This document shows, in pieces, positions 36,479-45,670 of a stretch of 64,000 nucleotides of DNA (position 1 is the stretch's first letter; each line of letters begins with the position of its first letter). Under the pieces are notes generated by a model. That model was not told the DNA's origin. It made no database searches and saw only the letters and a program-made list of their open reading frames with translations. A program made the position numbers and the translations under genes. This DNA is from Fibrella arboris (lineage in GTDB: Bacteria; Bacteroidota; Bacteroidia; Cytophagales; Spirosomataceae): positions 62,001 to 126,000 of the forward strand of contig NZ_JBGGWE010000001.1 of assembly GCF_041321095.1 (NCBI RefSeq), in the 5' to 3' direction.

Positions 36479-38830
36479 ATGAACAAACTATTCGTACAGG
36501 TGCTACTTATCAGCGCACTAGTGGCTCCGTCGAGCCAGGCACAGAGTTGGTCTGAGTCAACAGTCGGCACCCTTGTTACCGTTACCAACAAGGGCGGCCA
36601 AACCCTTGGTTACGCCACTACCTCCGGGGTAAAGCTGGTCATCGATAAAGGGCTGGCGTTCAAAGACCTCAACAAAAACGGCAAACTCGACGCCTATGAA
36701 GACTGGCGGTTGCCGGTTGCCGTCCGGGCCAAAAACCTGGCGTCGCAGCTGAGCGTCGAGCAGATTGCGGGGCTGATGCTGTACAGCAAACACCAGCCCA
36801 TTCCGTCGGCGCCGGCGGGGCCCTTCGCAGGTACGTATGGCGGCAAGGTATTCGCCGAAAGCGGCGCCAAACCAACTGACCTGTCTGACCAGCAAAAGGA
36901 GTTTCTGACCAAAGACAACGTCCGGCATGTGCTGGTCACGTCGGTGCAGAGTCCGGCGGTGGCGGCGGGCTGGAACAACAACGCGCAGGCGCTGGTGGAA
37001 GGGCTCGGACTGGGTATTCCGGCCAATAACAGCTCTGACCCACGCCACGGCACCCGCGCCGATGCCGAATACAACGCTGGCGCTGGCGGCACCATTTCCA
37101 TGTGGCCCGGCTCGCTGGGGCTGGCCGCCACCTTCAGCCCCGACATCGTTCGGCAGTTCGGGCAGATTGCCGCCGCCGAATACCGCGCCCTGGGTATCGC
37201 CACTGCCCTTTCGCCGCAGATCGATCTGGCAACTGACCCGCGCTGGTACCGGTTCAGCGGCACCTTTGGCGAAGATCCGAAACTAACCACCGATCTGGCC
37301 CGCGCCTACATCGACGGTTTCCAGACGTCGACGGGCGGCAACGAGATCAGGGATGGCTGGGGCTATACGAGTGTCAACGCGATGGTGAAACACTGGCCGG
37401 GTGGTGGTTCGGGCGAGGGTGGCCGTGATGCGCACTACGGCTATGGCAAATATGCGGTCTATCCCGGCCATAACTTCGCCACGCATTTTCTGCCGTTTAC
37501 CGAAGGCGCGTTTAAGCTGAGCGGCAAAACGAGTATGGCCTCGGCCGTGATGCCCTACTACACGATCTCGCTTGGGCAGGATAAGAAGAACGGCGAAAAC
37601 GTGGGCAACAGCTACAACAAGTACATCATCACCGACCTGCTGCGTACCAAATACGGCTATAACGGCGTAGTCTGCACCGACTGGAACATCACCGCCGACG
37701 AAACGGCCGTCGACGTGTTCCTGACCGGCAAATCGTGGGGCGTCGAGAAACTGTCGCTGGCTGAACGGCACTATAAAATACTGATGGCCGGGGCCGATCA
37801 GTTTGGTGGCAACAACGACGCCGCGCCGGTGATGGCCGCGTATACGATGGGCGTGAAAGCCCTCGGCGAAAAAGCCATGCGCGCCCGGATGGAACAGTCG
37901 GCGGTACGGCTGCTGACGAATATTTTCCGCGTCGGTCTGTTCGAGAACCCGTATCTGAACCCCGAGACAACGGCCAGCGTGGTGGGTAAAGCCGAGTTCA
38001 TGGAAGCGGGTTATCAGGCGCAGTTGAAATCGGTGGTGATGCTGAAAAACAAGGCCAATGCCCTGCCCCTCACGAAAGGCAAGACGGTCTATATTCCGAA
38101 GCGCTTCACCCCTGCCGGCCGTAATTTCCTTGGTATGAACACACCCGAAAAGCTCGAGTACCCGGTCAATCTGGCCATTGTGAAGAAGTATTTCACGGTG
38201 ACCGACAATCCCGACGAGGCGGACTATGCGCTGGCATTCATCCGCAGTCCGGATTCGGGGGGTGGCTACAGCAGTGCCGATGCCAAGTCGGGCGGCACCG
38301 GGTACGTACCCATCAGCCTGCAATACGGCGACTACACGGCGCAGGGCAGCCGCAACCCAAGCCTCGGTGGGGGCGATCCGCTCGAGAAATTTACCAACCG
38401 CAGCTACGACGGCAAATCGGTGAAGACCATCAATAGCAGCGACTTAACGATGGTGACCGAAACTTACGCCAAAATGAAAGGCAAGCCGGTGATCGTGGCC
38501 GTTCAGATGAGTAACCCCACGATTTTCACCGAATTTGATAAACAATCGAACGCGATTCTGGCCCATTTCAGCGTGCAGGACCAGGCCCTGATGGACATTC
38601 TCACCGGGGCGGCAGAGCCGTCGGGCCTGTTACCCATGCAGATGCCCGCCGACATGAAAACCGTGGAAGCGCAGGCCGAGGACGTACCCAGAGACATGAC
38701 CTGCTACAAAGATTCGGAAGGCAACACCTACGATTTCGCCTTCGGCCTGAACTGGAAAGGTGTCATCCACGACAGCCGGACGGCTACTTATAAAAAAGAC
38801 ACCCAGAAGGCGAGGCTAGCCAGTAAGTAA
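36479..38830 (+). CDS. GH3 beta-glucosidase/xylosidase, exported
   Basis: 783 aa from ATG at 36479, chosen because MNKLFVQVLLISALVAPSSQAQ is a clean signal peptide; 15 in-frame residues upstream were left out. The GH3 domain shows GRDAHYGYGK, the nucleophile Asp401 in GVVCTDWNI, and an (alpha/beta)6 C-terminal domain (LKSVVMLKNKANALPLTKGK and AVQMSNPTIFTEFD). It likely removes beta-linked glucose or xylose in the periplasm. It diverges from the AraC gene, with operator copy C in between, and ends at a strong terminator. Confidence 0.9.
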   Translation: MNKLFVQVLLISALVAPSSQAQSWSESTVGTLVTVTNKGGQTLGYATTSGVKLVIDKGLAFKDLNKNGKLDAYEDWRLPVAVRAKNLASQLSVEQIAGLMLYSKHQPIPSAPAGPFAGTYGGKVFAESGAKPTDLSDQQKEFLTKDNVRHVLVTSVQSPAVAAGWNNNAQALVEGLGLGIPANNSSDPRHGTRADAEYNAGAGGTISMWPGSLGLAATFSPDIVRQFGQIAAAEYRALGIATALSPQIDLATDPRWYRFSGTFGEDPKLTTDLARAYIDGFQTSTGGNEIRDGWGYTSVNAMVKHWPGGGSGEGGRDAHYGYGKYAVYPGHNFATHFLPFTEGAFKLSGKTSMASAVMPYYTISLGQDKKNGENVGNSYNKYIITDLLRTKYGYNGVVCTDWNITADETAVDVFLTGKSWGVEKLSLAERHYKILMAGADQFGGNNDAAPVMAAYTMGVKALGEKAMRARMEQSAVRLLTNIFRVGLFENPYLNPETTASVVGKAEFMEAGYQAQLKSVVMLKNKANALPLTKGKTVYIPKRFTPAGRNFLGMNTPEKLEYPVNLAIVKKYFTVTDNPDEADYALAFIRSPDSGGGYSSADAKSGGTGYVPISLQYGDYTAQGSRNPSLGGGDPLEKFTNRSYDGKSVKTINSSDLTMVTETYAKMKGKPVIVAVQMSNPTIFTEFDKQSNAILAHFSVQDQALMDILTGAAEPSGLLPMQMPADMKTVEAQAEDVPRDMTCYKDSEGNTYDFAFGLNWKGVIHDSRTATYKKDTQKARLASK

Positions 38831-38849
38831 GTTCAGGTACGTTATCATC

Positions 38850-38887
38850 AAAAAAGCCGCGCCGGTTGATTCTGGCGCGGCTTTTTT
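38850..38887 (+). terminator. Terminator after GH3
   Basis: A perfect 14-bp stem, AAAAAAGCCGCGCC against GGCGCGGCTTTTTT, with a 10-base loop, ends in six U. It starts 20 bases after the GH3 stop and could work in both directions. Confidence 0.92.
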
Positions 38888-38920
38888 GGTTGTGATTTTT
38901 AACGATGCGCACGTCAGGTA

Positions 38921-39076
38921 CGTTGTCGCTTGCCTGTGGCGATTGACCACTAGCAATAGGGCCTCTGGCCCGTTGGTTAACTGGTACAGAGATAGGCTAT
39001 TCATACGGTTTCATTGGCTACCAACGGGCCAGAGGCCCTATTGATAGTGGTCACTCGCCACAGGCAAGCGACAACG
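38921..39076. repeat. Long inverted repeat, family starting CGTTGTCGCTTGCC (copy 1)
   Basis: The arms of 57 bases (38921-38977 and 39020-39076) match at 55 positions. The outer 20 bases CGTTGTCGCTTGCCTGTGGC, the inner GGGCCTCTGGCCCGTTGG and part of the 42-base loop recur in the repeat at 59581-59735. A short form occurs at 56551-56583. The 327-base gap 38831-39157 holds this repeat, the GH3 terminator and no gene. It resembles a MITE or REP-like element; no transposase is near. Confidence 0.92.
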
Positions 39077-39157
39077 GGATACACATCAGCGCGAAGCATC
39101 CGCCATACCCACGGAACCCCATTCCTTTTATCTTTAGCCCATCGCCTCATCGCCTCC

Positions 39158-40030
39158 ATGAAAACAACCGGCTTTACCCTGCTACTCTGGCTATCCGTTA
39201 CGGCATCATTCGCCCAAAATGGAGCGGAAGTGTATCTGCTCGACCTGTCTGAGAAGGCCGGGAAAGTCACGCTGTCGAATCCGCGCAACGTATCGAACAA
39301 CCCGGGCTACGACAATCAGCCATTTTTTCACCCAACCAGGCCACTGCTCTATTATACCGCCATGATGCCCGGAGGACAGACCGATATCTGGTCGTATGAC
39401 CTGCGCAAAGCGGTGAAAACACCCGTTACGCGCACGCCCGACTCGGAGTATTCGCCGACGGTGCTGCCCAACCAAACGCAGCTTTCGTGCATTGTGCAGC
39501 GCAAAGCCAACGGCAATCAGGATCTGGTCAGCTACGACCTCGCTGACCCGGAAAAAACGGAGCTACTTCTTGAATCGCAGAAGATGGGGAAGATTGGCTA
39601 TCAGGCGTGGCTCAACGCCGACGAAGCAGTGGTGTTTGTACTGGGCACGCCCAATACGATGCATTACCTGAACCGGAAAACGGGGCGCGATACGGTTATT
39701 GCGGGTCAGATCGGTCGGTCGTTCCACCGTATTCCGGGGAAGCAGGCGTTCAGTTTTGTGCAGCCGGTAGGCGAAACATGGCTCATCCGGTCGTATGACC
39801 CGGTCCGTAATCAGGTGAGTGACGTTGCCACCAGCGGGGTGAATTCCGAGCATTACAACGCCTGGTTGCCCAGCGGAACGTTGCTCGAAAGCCGGGGTAC
39901 TGAACTGTGGTCCTTTTCGCCAAAAACAAAGCAGTGGCAAGCCGTGGCTCTCCCCGCCGACCTGCCTCGCAAGAAGCTTTCGCGCATAGCGGTGCAGGGG
40001 AAGCTGGTCGCCGTAGTCATTGATGAATAA
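39158..40030 (+). CDS. Exported TolB/WD40-like beta-propeller protein
   Basis: 290 aa from ATG at 39158, where MKTTGFTLLLWLSVTASFAQ is a signal peptide; the longer frame to 39014 runs into a repeat and was rejected. Repeating propeller blades can be seen (YDNQPFFHPTRPLLYYTAMM, GGQTDIWSYDLRKAVKTPVT, DSEYSPTVLPNQTQLSCIVQ, NGNQDLVSYDLADPEKTELL). It is probably a periplasmic TolB-like or PD40-repeat protein without known enzymatic role. It converges with the TlpA-type gene. Confidence 0.75.
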   Translation: MKTTGFTLLLWLSVTASFAQNGAEVYLLDLSEKAGKVTLSNPRNVSNNPGYDNQPFFHPTRPLLYYTAMMPGGQTDIWSYDLRKAVKTPVTRTPDSEYSPTVLPNQTQLSCIVQRKANGNQDLVSYDLADPEKTELLLESQKMGKIGYQAWLNADEAVVFVLGTPNTMHYLNRKTGRDTVIAGQIGRSFHRIPGKQAFSFVQPVGETWLIRSYDPVRNQVSDVATSGVNSEHYNAWLPSGTLLESRGTELWSFSPKTKQWQAVALPADLPRKKLSRIAVQGKLVAVVIDE

Positions 40031-40116
40031 CCAGGCTGGGTACGTTGCGCGGTCTCGGGCCGAAGGTTGTTTGACCAATTTAAGGGTTTGCCTATAGCGA
40101 ATTGGCCAGCGCTTTG

Positions 40117-40160
40117 GTCATCCCGACGCTAGGAGCGGTTCGCCGTTGCGTCGGGATGAC
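40117..40160. terminator. Bidirectional terminator hairpin
   Basis: A perfect 13-bp stem, GTCATCCCGACGC at 40117-40129 with its complement at 40148-40160, followed by AAAAAC on the plus strand. It sits between the convergent propeller and TlpA-type genes. Confidence 0.7.
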
Positions 40161-40168
40161 AAAAACTG

Positions 40169-41323
40169 CTAGGGTTTGGCTTGAAGTAATTCGCCGAGCT
40201 TTTTGCCCAGTTCTTCGCCCCGGATGTTTTTCGCCAGGATCCTGCCATCAGGACCGATCAGGAAGTTCTGCGGAATGGCGCGCACCCCGTAGAGTTTGGC
40301 TACGTCGTTTTCCCAGTATTTCAGGTCAGATACCTGCGTCCAGTCGAGGCCGTCTTTATGAATGGCCTTCAACCAGGCTTCTTTCGCATTGGGGCGGTCG
40401 AGCGACACACCGAGCACGGTGAAATTTTTGTCTTTGAACTGGTGGAAATTCTTCACCACGTTCGGGTTTTCCTGCCGGCAGGGCCCGCACCAGCTGGCCC
40501 AGAAATCGACCAGCACGTATTTACCTTTGAAGTTGCTCAAGGCTACGGGGTTGCCCAACGTATCGGCCTGCGTAAATTCGGGCGCTATTGCACCAACCGA
40601 TGTCGCCTTGATCGAGGCCAGCACTTTGGCATATTCCTGCCCGGCTTTACTGGTTTTCACTTTGTCGGACAGGCCATCGAATACGGGGCCAACTTCAGCA
40701 TATTCCGGCGCATAACCACCGTAGGCTTTTATGGCGTCGAGGCTGACCTGGCTATTCGGATTGGCTTTAATAAACGCCGCCTGCACCTTCTTCTGGTCAT
40801 TTTCCAATGCTTCGTACCGCTTTTCTATACCGTTGCTAAACGTCTTGTCTTTGCGCTGGTCGGGGGTAGCGGCCTGGTATTCTTTCATCAGCGCGGCCAT
40901 CTGATCGACCGATGATTTAAGCGACGCTTTCAGCTTCTGTTCGTCGGCGTTCAGCGGCGTACCGCTCACCACGGCGTGCAGGGCCGAATCGGGGCTGCTC
41001 ACTGAAATAGTACCCGGTTCCAGGTACACGCCAAGGCTGTTGGCGCCGGTCATCTTTTTCATACCCACACCCCGATGGTCGATCAGGAGCGTCGCTTTGA
41101 TGGGGTCGGCCACGGTGCCGGAAAATGTGAACGCGCCATTCTTGATGTCGGCCGAATCCAGTTTAACGGCTCCTGCCTCAACGGTTCGCAGGTAGGCTTT
41201 GGCGGGTGTGTTGTACGGGCCTACTTTCCCGGTGAGCTTGTAGGCACCCGTTTGTGCGAAGCCAGCGAACGGCAAAATGGCGCAGGCCAGCGATAATCCG
41301 AAGTTTTTCACAGTCGTTATCAT
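40169..41323 (-). CDS. TlpA-type thiol:disulfide protein with DUF4369 domain
   Basis: 384 aa with signal peptide MITTVKNFGLSLACAILPFAGFAQ. An N-terminal DUF4369 domain (YKLTGKVGPYNTPAKAYLRT to about 120) and a helical middle lead to a thioredoxin domain with the redox pair Cys279-Cys282 (FWASWCGPCRQE). This domain order is typical of Bacteroidota periplasmic thioredoxins that reduce disulfides or take part in cytochrome maturation. The gene stands alone. Confidence 0.88.
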   Translation of the reverse strand: MITTVKNFGLSLACAILPFAGFAQTGAYKLTGKVGPYNTPAKAYLRTVEAGAVKLDSADIKNGAFTFSGTVADPIKATLLIDHRGVGMKKMTGANSLGVYLEPGTISVSSPDSALHAVVSGTPLNADEQKLKASLKSSVDQMAALMKEYQAATPDQRKDKTFSNGIEKRYEALENDQKKVQAAFIKANPNSQVSLDAIKAYGGYAPEYAEVGPVFDGLSDKVKTSKAGQEYAKVLASIKATSVGAIAPEFTQADTLGNPVALSNFKGKYVLVDFWASWCGPCRQENPNVVKNFHQFKDKNFTVLGVSLDRPNAKEAWLKAIHKDGLDWTQVSDLKYWENDVAKLYGVRAIPQNFLIGPDGRILAKNIRGEELGKKLGELLQAKP

Positions 41324-41454
41324 GGTTGATTCAACGTAATAATAACGGTTGGCGCTGACTGGTCTAGTAGTTCGATCAACTTTTTGACCAATATAGCATC
41401 TCCCTTTTTTTCTCCTGGCACTGCGCCCCCGGATAAAACCACCCGATAACCAAA

Positions 41455-41516
41455 AAATAAGTGGTCATTCATCAGCCACTGATGATGGATACTGGCTGGT
41501 GACTGACCACTTATTT
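41455..41516. terminator. Hairpin at the SDR 3' end
   Basis: A perfect 13-bp stem, AAATAAGTGGTCA at 41455-41467 against 41504-41516. The right arm includes two bases of the SDR stop codon (41515-41517). On the minus strand an A/T-rich tail follows, so it may end both this SDR transcript and the oppositely placed region. Confidence 0.6.
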
Positions 41517-42372
41517 AATCAACTGCCTGCGTCGTAAAACCGGTCGAAACGGTCATTCCTTTCCAGTTTTCCAGATCGTGCTGAACGGCTTGAATCTTGG
41601 CGTAGGCCATATCATACGCATCCTGACCAAGGAACAAATGGAGGGGCGGATTGGCTACGCTGGCAATCTCGATCAGGGCCCGAACGGCTTTCGCCGGATC
41701 ACCGGGTTGATTGCCGTTGATGTCGGACTGATGCGCCTGCTGCGAAGCCCGAACAGCCTCATACGCGTCGATCTGGCGGCTGGGTACGTTCAAGGAACTG
41801 GCCGACAGAAAATCGGTGCGGAAGTAGCCGGGCGAGACGATGGTTACGTCGATGCCGAACGCTTTGGCCTCGGCTGCCAGCGATTCCGAAAAACCATCTA
41901 CCGCAAACTTGGTAGCGCAGTAGATACCAAATCCGGGAAAAGCACCGGTGAAGCCGCCAATCGATGAGATGTTGATGATATGCCCTGATTGCCGGGCGCG
42001 GAGGTGAGGCATCACCTGCCGGATGACGTTGAGCGAGCCAAACACGTTTACATCGAAGTTTTCGCGCGCTTCCTGATCGGTGAGTTCTTCCAGGCTGCCT
42101 AATAGCCCGTAGCCTGCATTGTTGACAACGACGTCGATCCGACCAAACTGAGCAATAGCGGCCTGAACGGCCTGCTCAACGCTCGCTTCCGTTTTCAGAT
42201 CGACAGCCAACGGCAGAAACTTGTCTGAATCACTCCCCACGGCCCGACGCAGATCATCCAGATTTCTTGACGTAGCCGCTACGCTAAAACCCTGTGCCAG
42301 TAATTGATTAACTAATGAAAGGCCCAGGCCTTTTGATGCACCTGTAACAAACCAAACGTTTTGCGTTTCCAT
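41515..42372 (-). CDS. SDR-family oxidoreductase controlled by the adjacent AraC gene
   Basis: 285 aa classical SDR: FVTGASKGLGLSLV (cofactor), NNAGYGLLG, catalytic Ser in IINISSIGGF and YCATK for Tyr-Lys, followed by VDGFSESLAAEAKAFGIDVT. Pairs of an AraC regulator and this type of SDR are common and unrelated to the sugar genes around. A strong promoter box and a 21-bp direct repeat lie upstream. Substrate unknown. Confidence 0.87.
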   Translation of the reverse strand: METQNVWFVTGASKGLGLSLVNQLLAQGFSVAATSRNLDDLRRAVGSDSDKFLPLAVDLKTEASVEQAVQAAIAQFGRIDVVVNNAGYGLLGSLEELTDQEARENFDVNVFGSLNVIRQVMPHLRARQSGHIINISSIGGFTGAFPGFGIYCATKFAVDGFSESLAAEAKAFGIDVTIVSPGYFRTDFLSASSLNVPSRQIDAYEAVRASQQAHQSDINGNQPGDPAKAVRALIEIASVANPPLHLFLGQDAYDMAYAKIQAVQHDLENWKGMTVSTGFTTQAVD

Positions 42373-42394
42373 AATTTTGCTGATTTAACGAGTG

Positions 42395-42402
42395 CAAAAT
42401 TA
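42395..42402 (-). promoter_or_regulatory. Promoter -7 box of the SDR gene
   Basis: TAATTTTG on the minus strand fits TAnnTTTG and lies 22 bases before the ATG at 42372. Its last base pairs begin a 9-bp inverted repeat (42372-42380 with 42394-42402) that spans the leader up to the start codon. Confidence 0.65.
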
Positions 42403-42423
42403 GGTAGGCAGGCAGGGGGAGCG

Positions 42424-42460
42424 CTTACCACTTTCAAACCGATCCTTACCAAATTCAAAC
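42424..42460 (-). promoter_or_regulatory. Tandem operator of the SDR gene
   Basis: Two direct repeats of CTTACCAMWTTCAAAC (42424-42439 and 42445-42460), differing in two bases, are exactly 21 bases apart. They begin 21 bases upstream of the -7 box, and the distal repeat overlaps the 3' end of the AraC gene. The architecture equals that of operators A and B, though the sequence differs. Confidence 0.75.
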
Positions 42461-43357
42461 ATTCCGAAAGGAAGACGGCGTAAGCTGGGTCTGTTTTTTG
42501 AAGAAATAGTTGAAGTGGGCGGGTTCGTCGAAACCCAGGCTGTAGCTGATCTCGGAGATATTCCAGTTCGTGTGTTTAAGAAGCGCCTTGGCTTCGCTGA
42601 CCATCCGTTCGGTGATATGGTCGGTCGTTGTTTTGCCGGTAGTCTCCCGAATAGACCGGTTCAGGTGGTTGACATGCACCGACAAATTCCGGGCAAAATC
42701 ACTGGCCGAGCGAAGTTTGAATCGTTGAGAAGGCGACTCAATGGGGAACTGCCGTTCCAGCAACTCTGTAAAAACCGCCGTTATCCTGGATTTGGCGTCC
42801 ACATGTTGATACAGCGTCTCGGAGGGTTGCATCTTCAGCGCGTAGTGCACCAGTTCGGAGGTGTAATCGCGAAGCAGGTCGTATTTGAACTGGTACTCAG
42901 AGGCAATCTCCTCGAGCATCTTCTCAAACAACTGACTAACATGCTTGTCCTGCGTTTCAGTTAACGTATAGGCAGGCTTGCCCCCTATGGCAAACAAGGG
43001 CAACTCATTGATAGTCACCCGTAGCTTCTCCGTAAAAAAAGCTTCTTTAAAAATGCAGAAATAGCCGGTTGGTTGCTCAGACAGCGTTTCAAAGGTGTAG
43101 GGAATAGCCGGATTGAAAAACATCAGCGTTGGCTCACTCGTTCGGATGCTCTTGTCGGCATAGTGATACATGCTCTCCCCACGGATGAGTGTAACCTTAT
43201 AAAAATCCCGCCGACTGTACTGGATCGGTACAGCGTTTGGCCCAACGCAATCTTCCAGCCGAAACACGTTGAAGTGGCCAATGTCCCGTTGTAGATTATC
43301 GGGCAACCAGTTGAACTTCTTTTTGTAGAACGCTTCGAGCGTTTCTGTTTTCTCCAT
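42455..43357 (-). CDS. AraC-family transcriptional regulator
   Basis: 300 aa. An N-terminal sensing domain (YSRRDFYKVTLIRGESMYHY, EPTLMFFNPAIPYTFE) is followed by the C-terminal double HTH (SASDFARNLSVHVNHLNRSIRETTGKTT and NISEISYSLGFDEPAHFNYFFKKQTQLTPSSFR). It likely activates the SDR gene 82 bases downstream through the tandem site that overlaps its own 3' end. It probably has its own promoter (43362-43369). Confidence 0.9.
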   Translation of the reverse strand: MEKTETLEAFYKKKFNWLPDNLQRDIGHFNVFRLEDCVGPNAVPIQYSRRDFYKVTLIRGESMYHYADKSIRTSEPTLMFFNPAIPYTFETLSEQPTGYFCIFKEAFFTEKLRVTINELPLFAIGGKPAYTLTETQDKHVSQLFEKMLEEIASEYQFKYDLLRDYTSELVHYALKMQPSETLYQHVDAKSRITAVFTELLERQFPIESPSQRFKLRSASDFARNLSVHVNHLNRSIRETTGKTTTDHITERMVSEAKALLKHTNWNISEISYSLGFDEPAHFNYFFKKQTQLTPSSFRNV

Positions 43358-43361
43358 GAGT

Positions 43362-43369
43362 CAAAGTTA
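43362..43369 (-). promoter_or_regulatory. Possible -7 box of the AraC gene
   Basis: TAACTTTG on the minus strand ends only four bases before the ATG at 43357, so a transcript from it would be nearly leaderless. A TTTTG element lies about 17 bases further upstream. Confidence 0.4.
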
Positions 43370-43401
43370 CGGAATTCAAACTACCACAAAACACAGGGGC
43401 G

Positions 43402-45501
43402 CTACTTCTCAACTACAATCTTCACGCCCCAGGGTTCCAGTGGCAAGACCTTATCGTGGTCGATGTTCTCGTTAGACAAGACGTCTACGCCAGTCTGATG
43501 TGGGTACGTCAGCTTACTGGTGGTTGCCGAGTAGTTGAAGTAGTAATGCACTGTTTTCCCTTGCCGGTTCACACCGGTTTTCGTGATCAGCGGGAAGGCG
43601 ATGGCTTGGTCGGCACCCCACACGCCCGCTTTTTTGGCCACGGCTTCGATCACTTTGCCCACGACTTTATCGCTGACCAGACAGCCCAGGTACGTTGCCA
43701 TGCCTTTGCCGTAGGTATTTTGGGTCACAGCCGCGTAGTTACCCCATACCGGATGATCGTAATAGGCCAGCACCTTCGCCGTGGTGGGCGTGATCAGTTC
43801 CATCCAGGTCTTTATCCTGTTTGCTTCGGCACCAACGTCGAACGGGTCGCCTTTCAGCGATACGTTGACGGGGATCGTGAACTGGTCGTAGGTGATGCCG
43901 CAGGCTTCGCTGATGACGCCCGGTTGTTTGGCCGTTCGGACCGTTACGTTCTCGTCGGAAAAACCGCTTTTGACCGTGTACAGGATATGCCCGCCATCTT
44001 TCACGAACTGGTTGAGCCGTTCCAGCAGGCTGGTGGGCGCGGCGTATAAGGCAGGCACCACCAGCAGGTTGTACTGACCCAGGTTTGTCGACGAGGGATC
44101 GACGAAATCGACGCCGATGTTCAGTTTGTACAGGGCGTCGTAATAGGGGCGCAGCATATCGTTGTAGGTTTCCCGGGCACCCCAGCCGAAACTGAACGCG
44201 TTGAAGCCAGTCAGCGCTTCGTTGCTGAAGAGTACCGCCACTTTGTTGGTCTTCTTCAGATCGACCAGCATCGGGCTCAGTTTCTGAAAATCACGGCCAA
44301 TGGTTTTGGCTTCATTGTACGTAGGGTTCGGCTCAAAATCGTGACTCAGCAGGCCTTTCCAGTAGGTTTCGGCCGAAGTATGGATCGAGTGCCAATGCCA
44401 GTATTCAAGCATATTTGCCCCTGATGCCAGATGACTGAACGCCTGCAACCGGAGCTGCCCCGGATAGGGTACCCACTGCGGAAAACCCTGCGCCTCGGTT
44501 TCGATTACGAAGTAATTCCGGCCCCGCCCCGCCGCATCGACTTTCATGGACCGCGCCAGATCGCCACCCAGCGAAATTTCGATGCCGGTGAACTGGTCCT
44601 GCGTGGGGTGGTAAATGTCGATCCCGGCCACATCCATGGCTTTGGCGGCGGCAAAATGATCCACGTCGGTCTGAATACCATAGGAATAACCCCGCCAGTC
44701 GAGGTCGAAATTCTGGGTGACGAACTGGCCGGGCTTCCGGTACTCTTTCACGATGGCCGCCTGCCAGGCCAGGTAATCGGTCACCTGCTGCCGCTGAAAC
44801 TTCGAAAACTCGGCCCGCAAACCGGCGTTGATCGACCCAACCGTCGACGGAAAATCGTCCCAGCTGTTGATGCGGTTACTCCAGTAGTCCAGCCCGAACG
44901 CCTTATTGACAGCGTCAAGGGTCTTGAATTTGGCTTTCATGTAGCGCACAAACAGGGCCTGCACCGCCGGACCAACGGTGTTGTAGTGCTTGGTCTCGTT
45001 ATCGACCTGATAGCCAATAATGGCCGGATGCGCCTTTACGTGTTCCATGATCCTGCGGATCACGCGTTCGGCATGAAAGCGAAAGTGCGGGTTCGTGATG
45101 TCCATGTTCTGGCGGACACCGTACTGGTTTTTCCCCTGCGGCGTAATGGCCAGCACGTCCGGGTATTTGCGTACGAGCCAGGTTGGCACCGCGTAGGTCG
45201 GCGTGCCAATGATCACCTGAATGCCCGCTTTGTGCATGGCGTTCAACACCCGGTCGATGTGTTTGAAATTGTACACACCATCCTGTGGCTCCACGGTACT
45301 CCAGGTCGACTCGGCAATGCGGACCACATTGATGCCCGCTTCCTTCATCATCTGAATGTCTTTATCGAGCCGGTCGTAGGGCATGTATTCATCGTAATAA
45401 GCGACGCCAAACAGCAGGTGATCTGCCTTATAGGACTGGGACCGAAGTGGCAGATTGAACAGAAGAAGGACTAGACAGAGCAGGTAGCGACTGGTTTTCA
45501 T
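43402..45501 (-). CDS. GH42 beta-galactosidase, exported
   Basis: 699 aa with signal peptide MKTSRYLLCLVLLLFNLPLRSQ. The GH42 pattern is clear: FGVAYYDEYMPYDRLDKDIQ, RIAESTWSTVEPQDGVYNF, the acid/base Glu169 in GYQVDNET, nucleophile Glu334 in FVIETEAQ, and LEYWHWHSIH. A trimerisation-like domain (470-640) and a small C-terminal beta domain follow. It should remove beta-galactose from plant galactans in the periplasm. It appears to be transcribed alone. Confidence 0.92.
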   Translation of the reverse strand: MKTSRYLLCLVLLLFNLPLRSQSYKADHLLFGVAYYDEYMPYDRLDKDIQMMKEAGINVVRIAESTWSTVEPQDGVYNFKHIDRVLNAMHKAGIQVIIGTPTYAVPTWLVRKYPDVLAITPQGKNQYGVRQNMDITNPHFRFHAERVIRRIMEHVKAHPAIIGYQVDNETKHYNTVGPAVQALFVRYMKAKFKTLDAVNKAFGLDYWSNRINSWDDFPSTVGSINAGLRAEFSKFQRQQVTDYLAWQAAIVKEYRKPGQFVTQNFDLDWRGYSYGIQTDVDHFAAAKAMDVAGIDIYHPTQDQFTGIEISLGGDLARSMKVDAAGRGRNYFVIETEAQGFPQWVPYPGQLRLQAFSHLASGANMLEYWHWHSIHTSAETYWKGLLSHDFEPNPTYNEAKTIGRDFQKLSPMLVDLKKTNKVAVLFSNEALTGFNAFSFGWGARETYNDMLRPYYDALYKLNIGVDFVDPSSTNLGQYNLLVVPALYAAPTSLLERLNQFVKDGGHILYTVKSGFSDENVTVRTAKQPGVISEACGITYDQFTIPVNVSLKGDPFDVGAEANRIKTWMELITPTTAKVLAYYDHPVWGNYAAVTQNTYGKGMATYLGCLVSDKVVGKVIEAVAKKAGVWGADQAIAFPLITKTGVNRQGKTVHYYFNYSATTSKLTYPHQTGVDVLSNENIDHDKVLPLEPWGVKIVVEK

Positions 45502-45550
45502 AGGGGATGGGGATGAATCGGGTAGGTATTGTTAGTGTATCGCTGACGCT

Positions 45551-45670
45551 GGTGTATTGCTGACGCGTGGCCCTTCGACTAGGCCGGTTCGCCGCCGCGA
45601 TCCCCGACTAGGCCGGTTCGCCGCCGCGATCCCCGACAGGCTCAGGGCCTGGAGCAAAAAGCAATACACC
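45551..45670. repeat. Inverted repeat with GCTGACGC loop motif
   Basis: The stem is GGTGTATTGCT at 45551-45561 against its complement at 45660-45670. The interior contains GCTGACGCGTGGCCCTTCGA and the 29-bp tandem duplication. It is downstream of nothing: it lies between the starts of divergent GH42 and GH9. Confidence 0.75.
45576..45633. repeat. Perfect 29-bp tandem duplication
   Basis: 45576-45604 and 45605-45633 are identical 29-base units beginning CGACTAGGCCGGTTCGCC. A partial third unit (CGA) follows. The perfect identity indicates a recent duplication. Confidence 0.93.

Noticed and set aside
37283..38323. Long minus-strand frame (346 codons) opposite GH3
   Set aside because: It lies wholly inside a well-supported GH3 gene, has no recognisable domain and no own promoter; it is a consequence of high GC content.
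44431..45474. Long plus-strand frame (347 codons) opposite GH42
   Set aside because: Antisense shadow of GH42; His/Arg/Val-rich composition without domain signatures.
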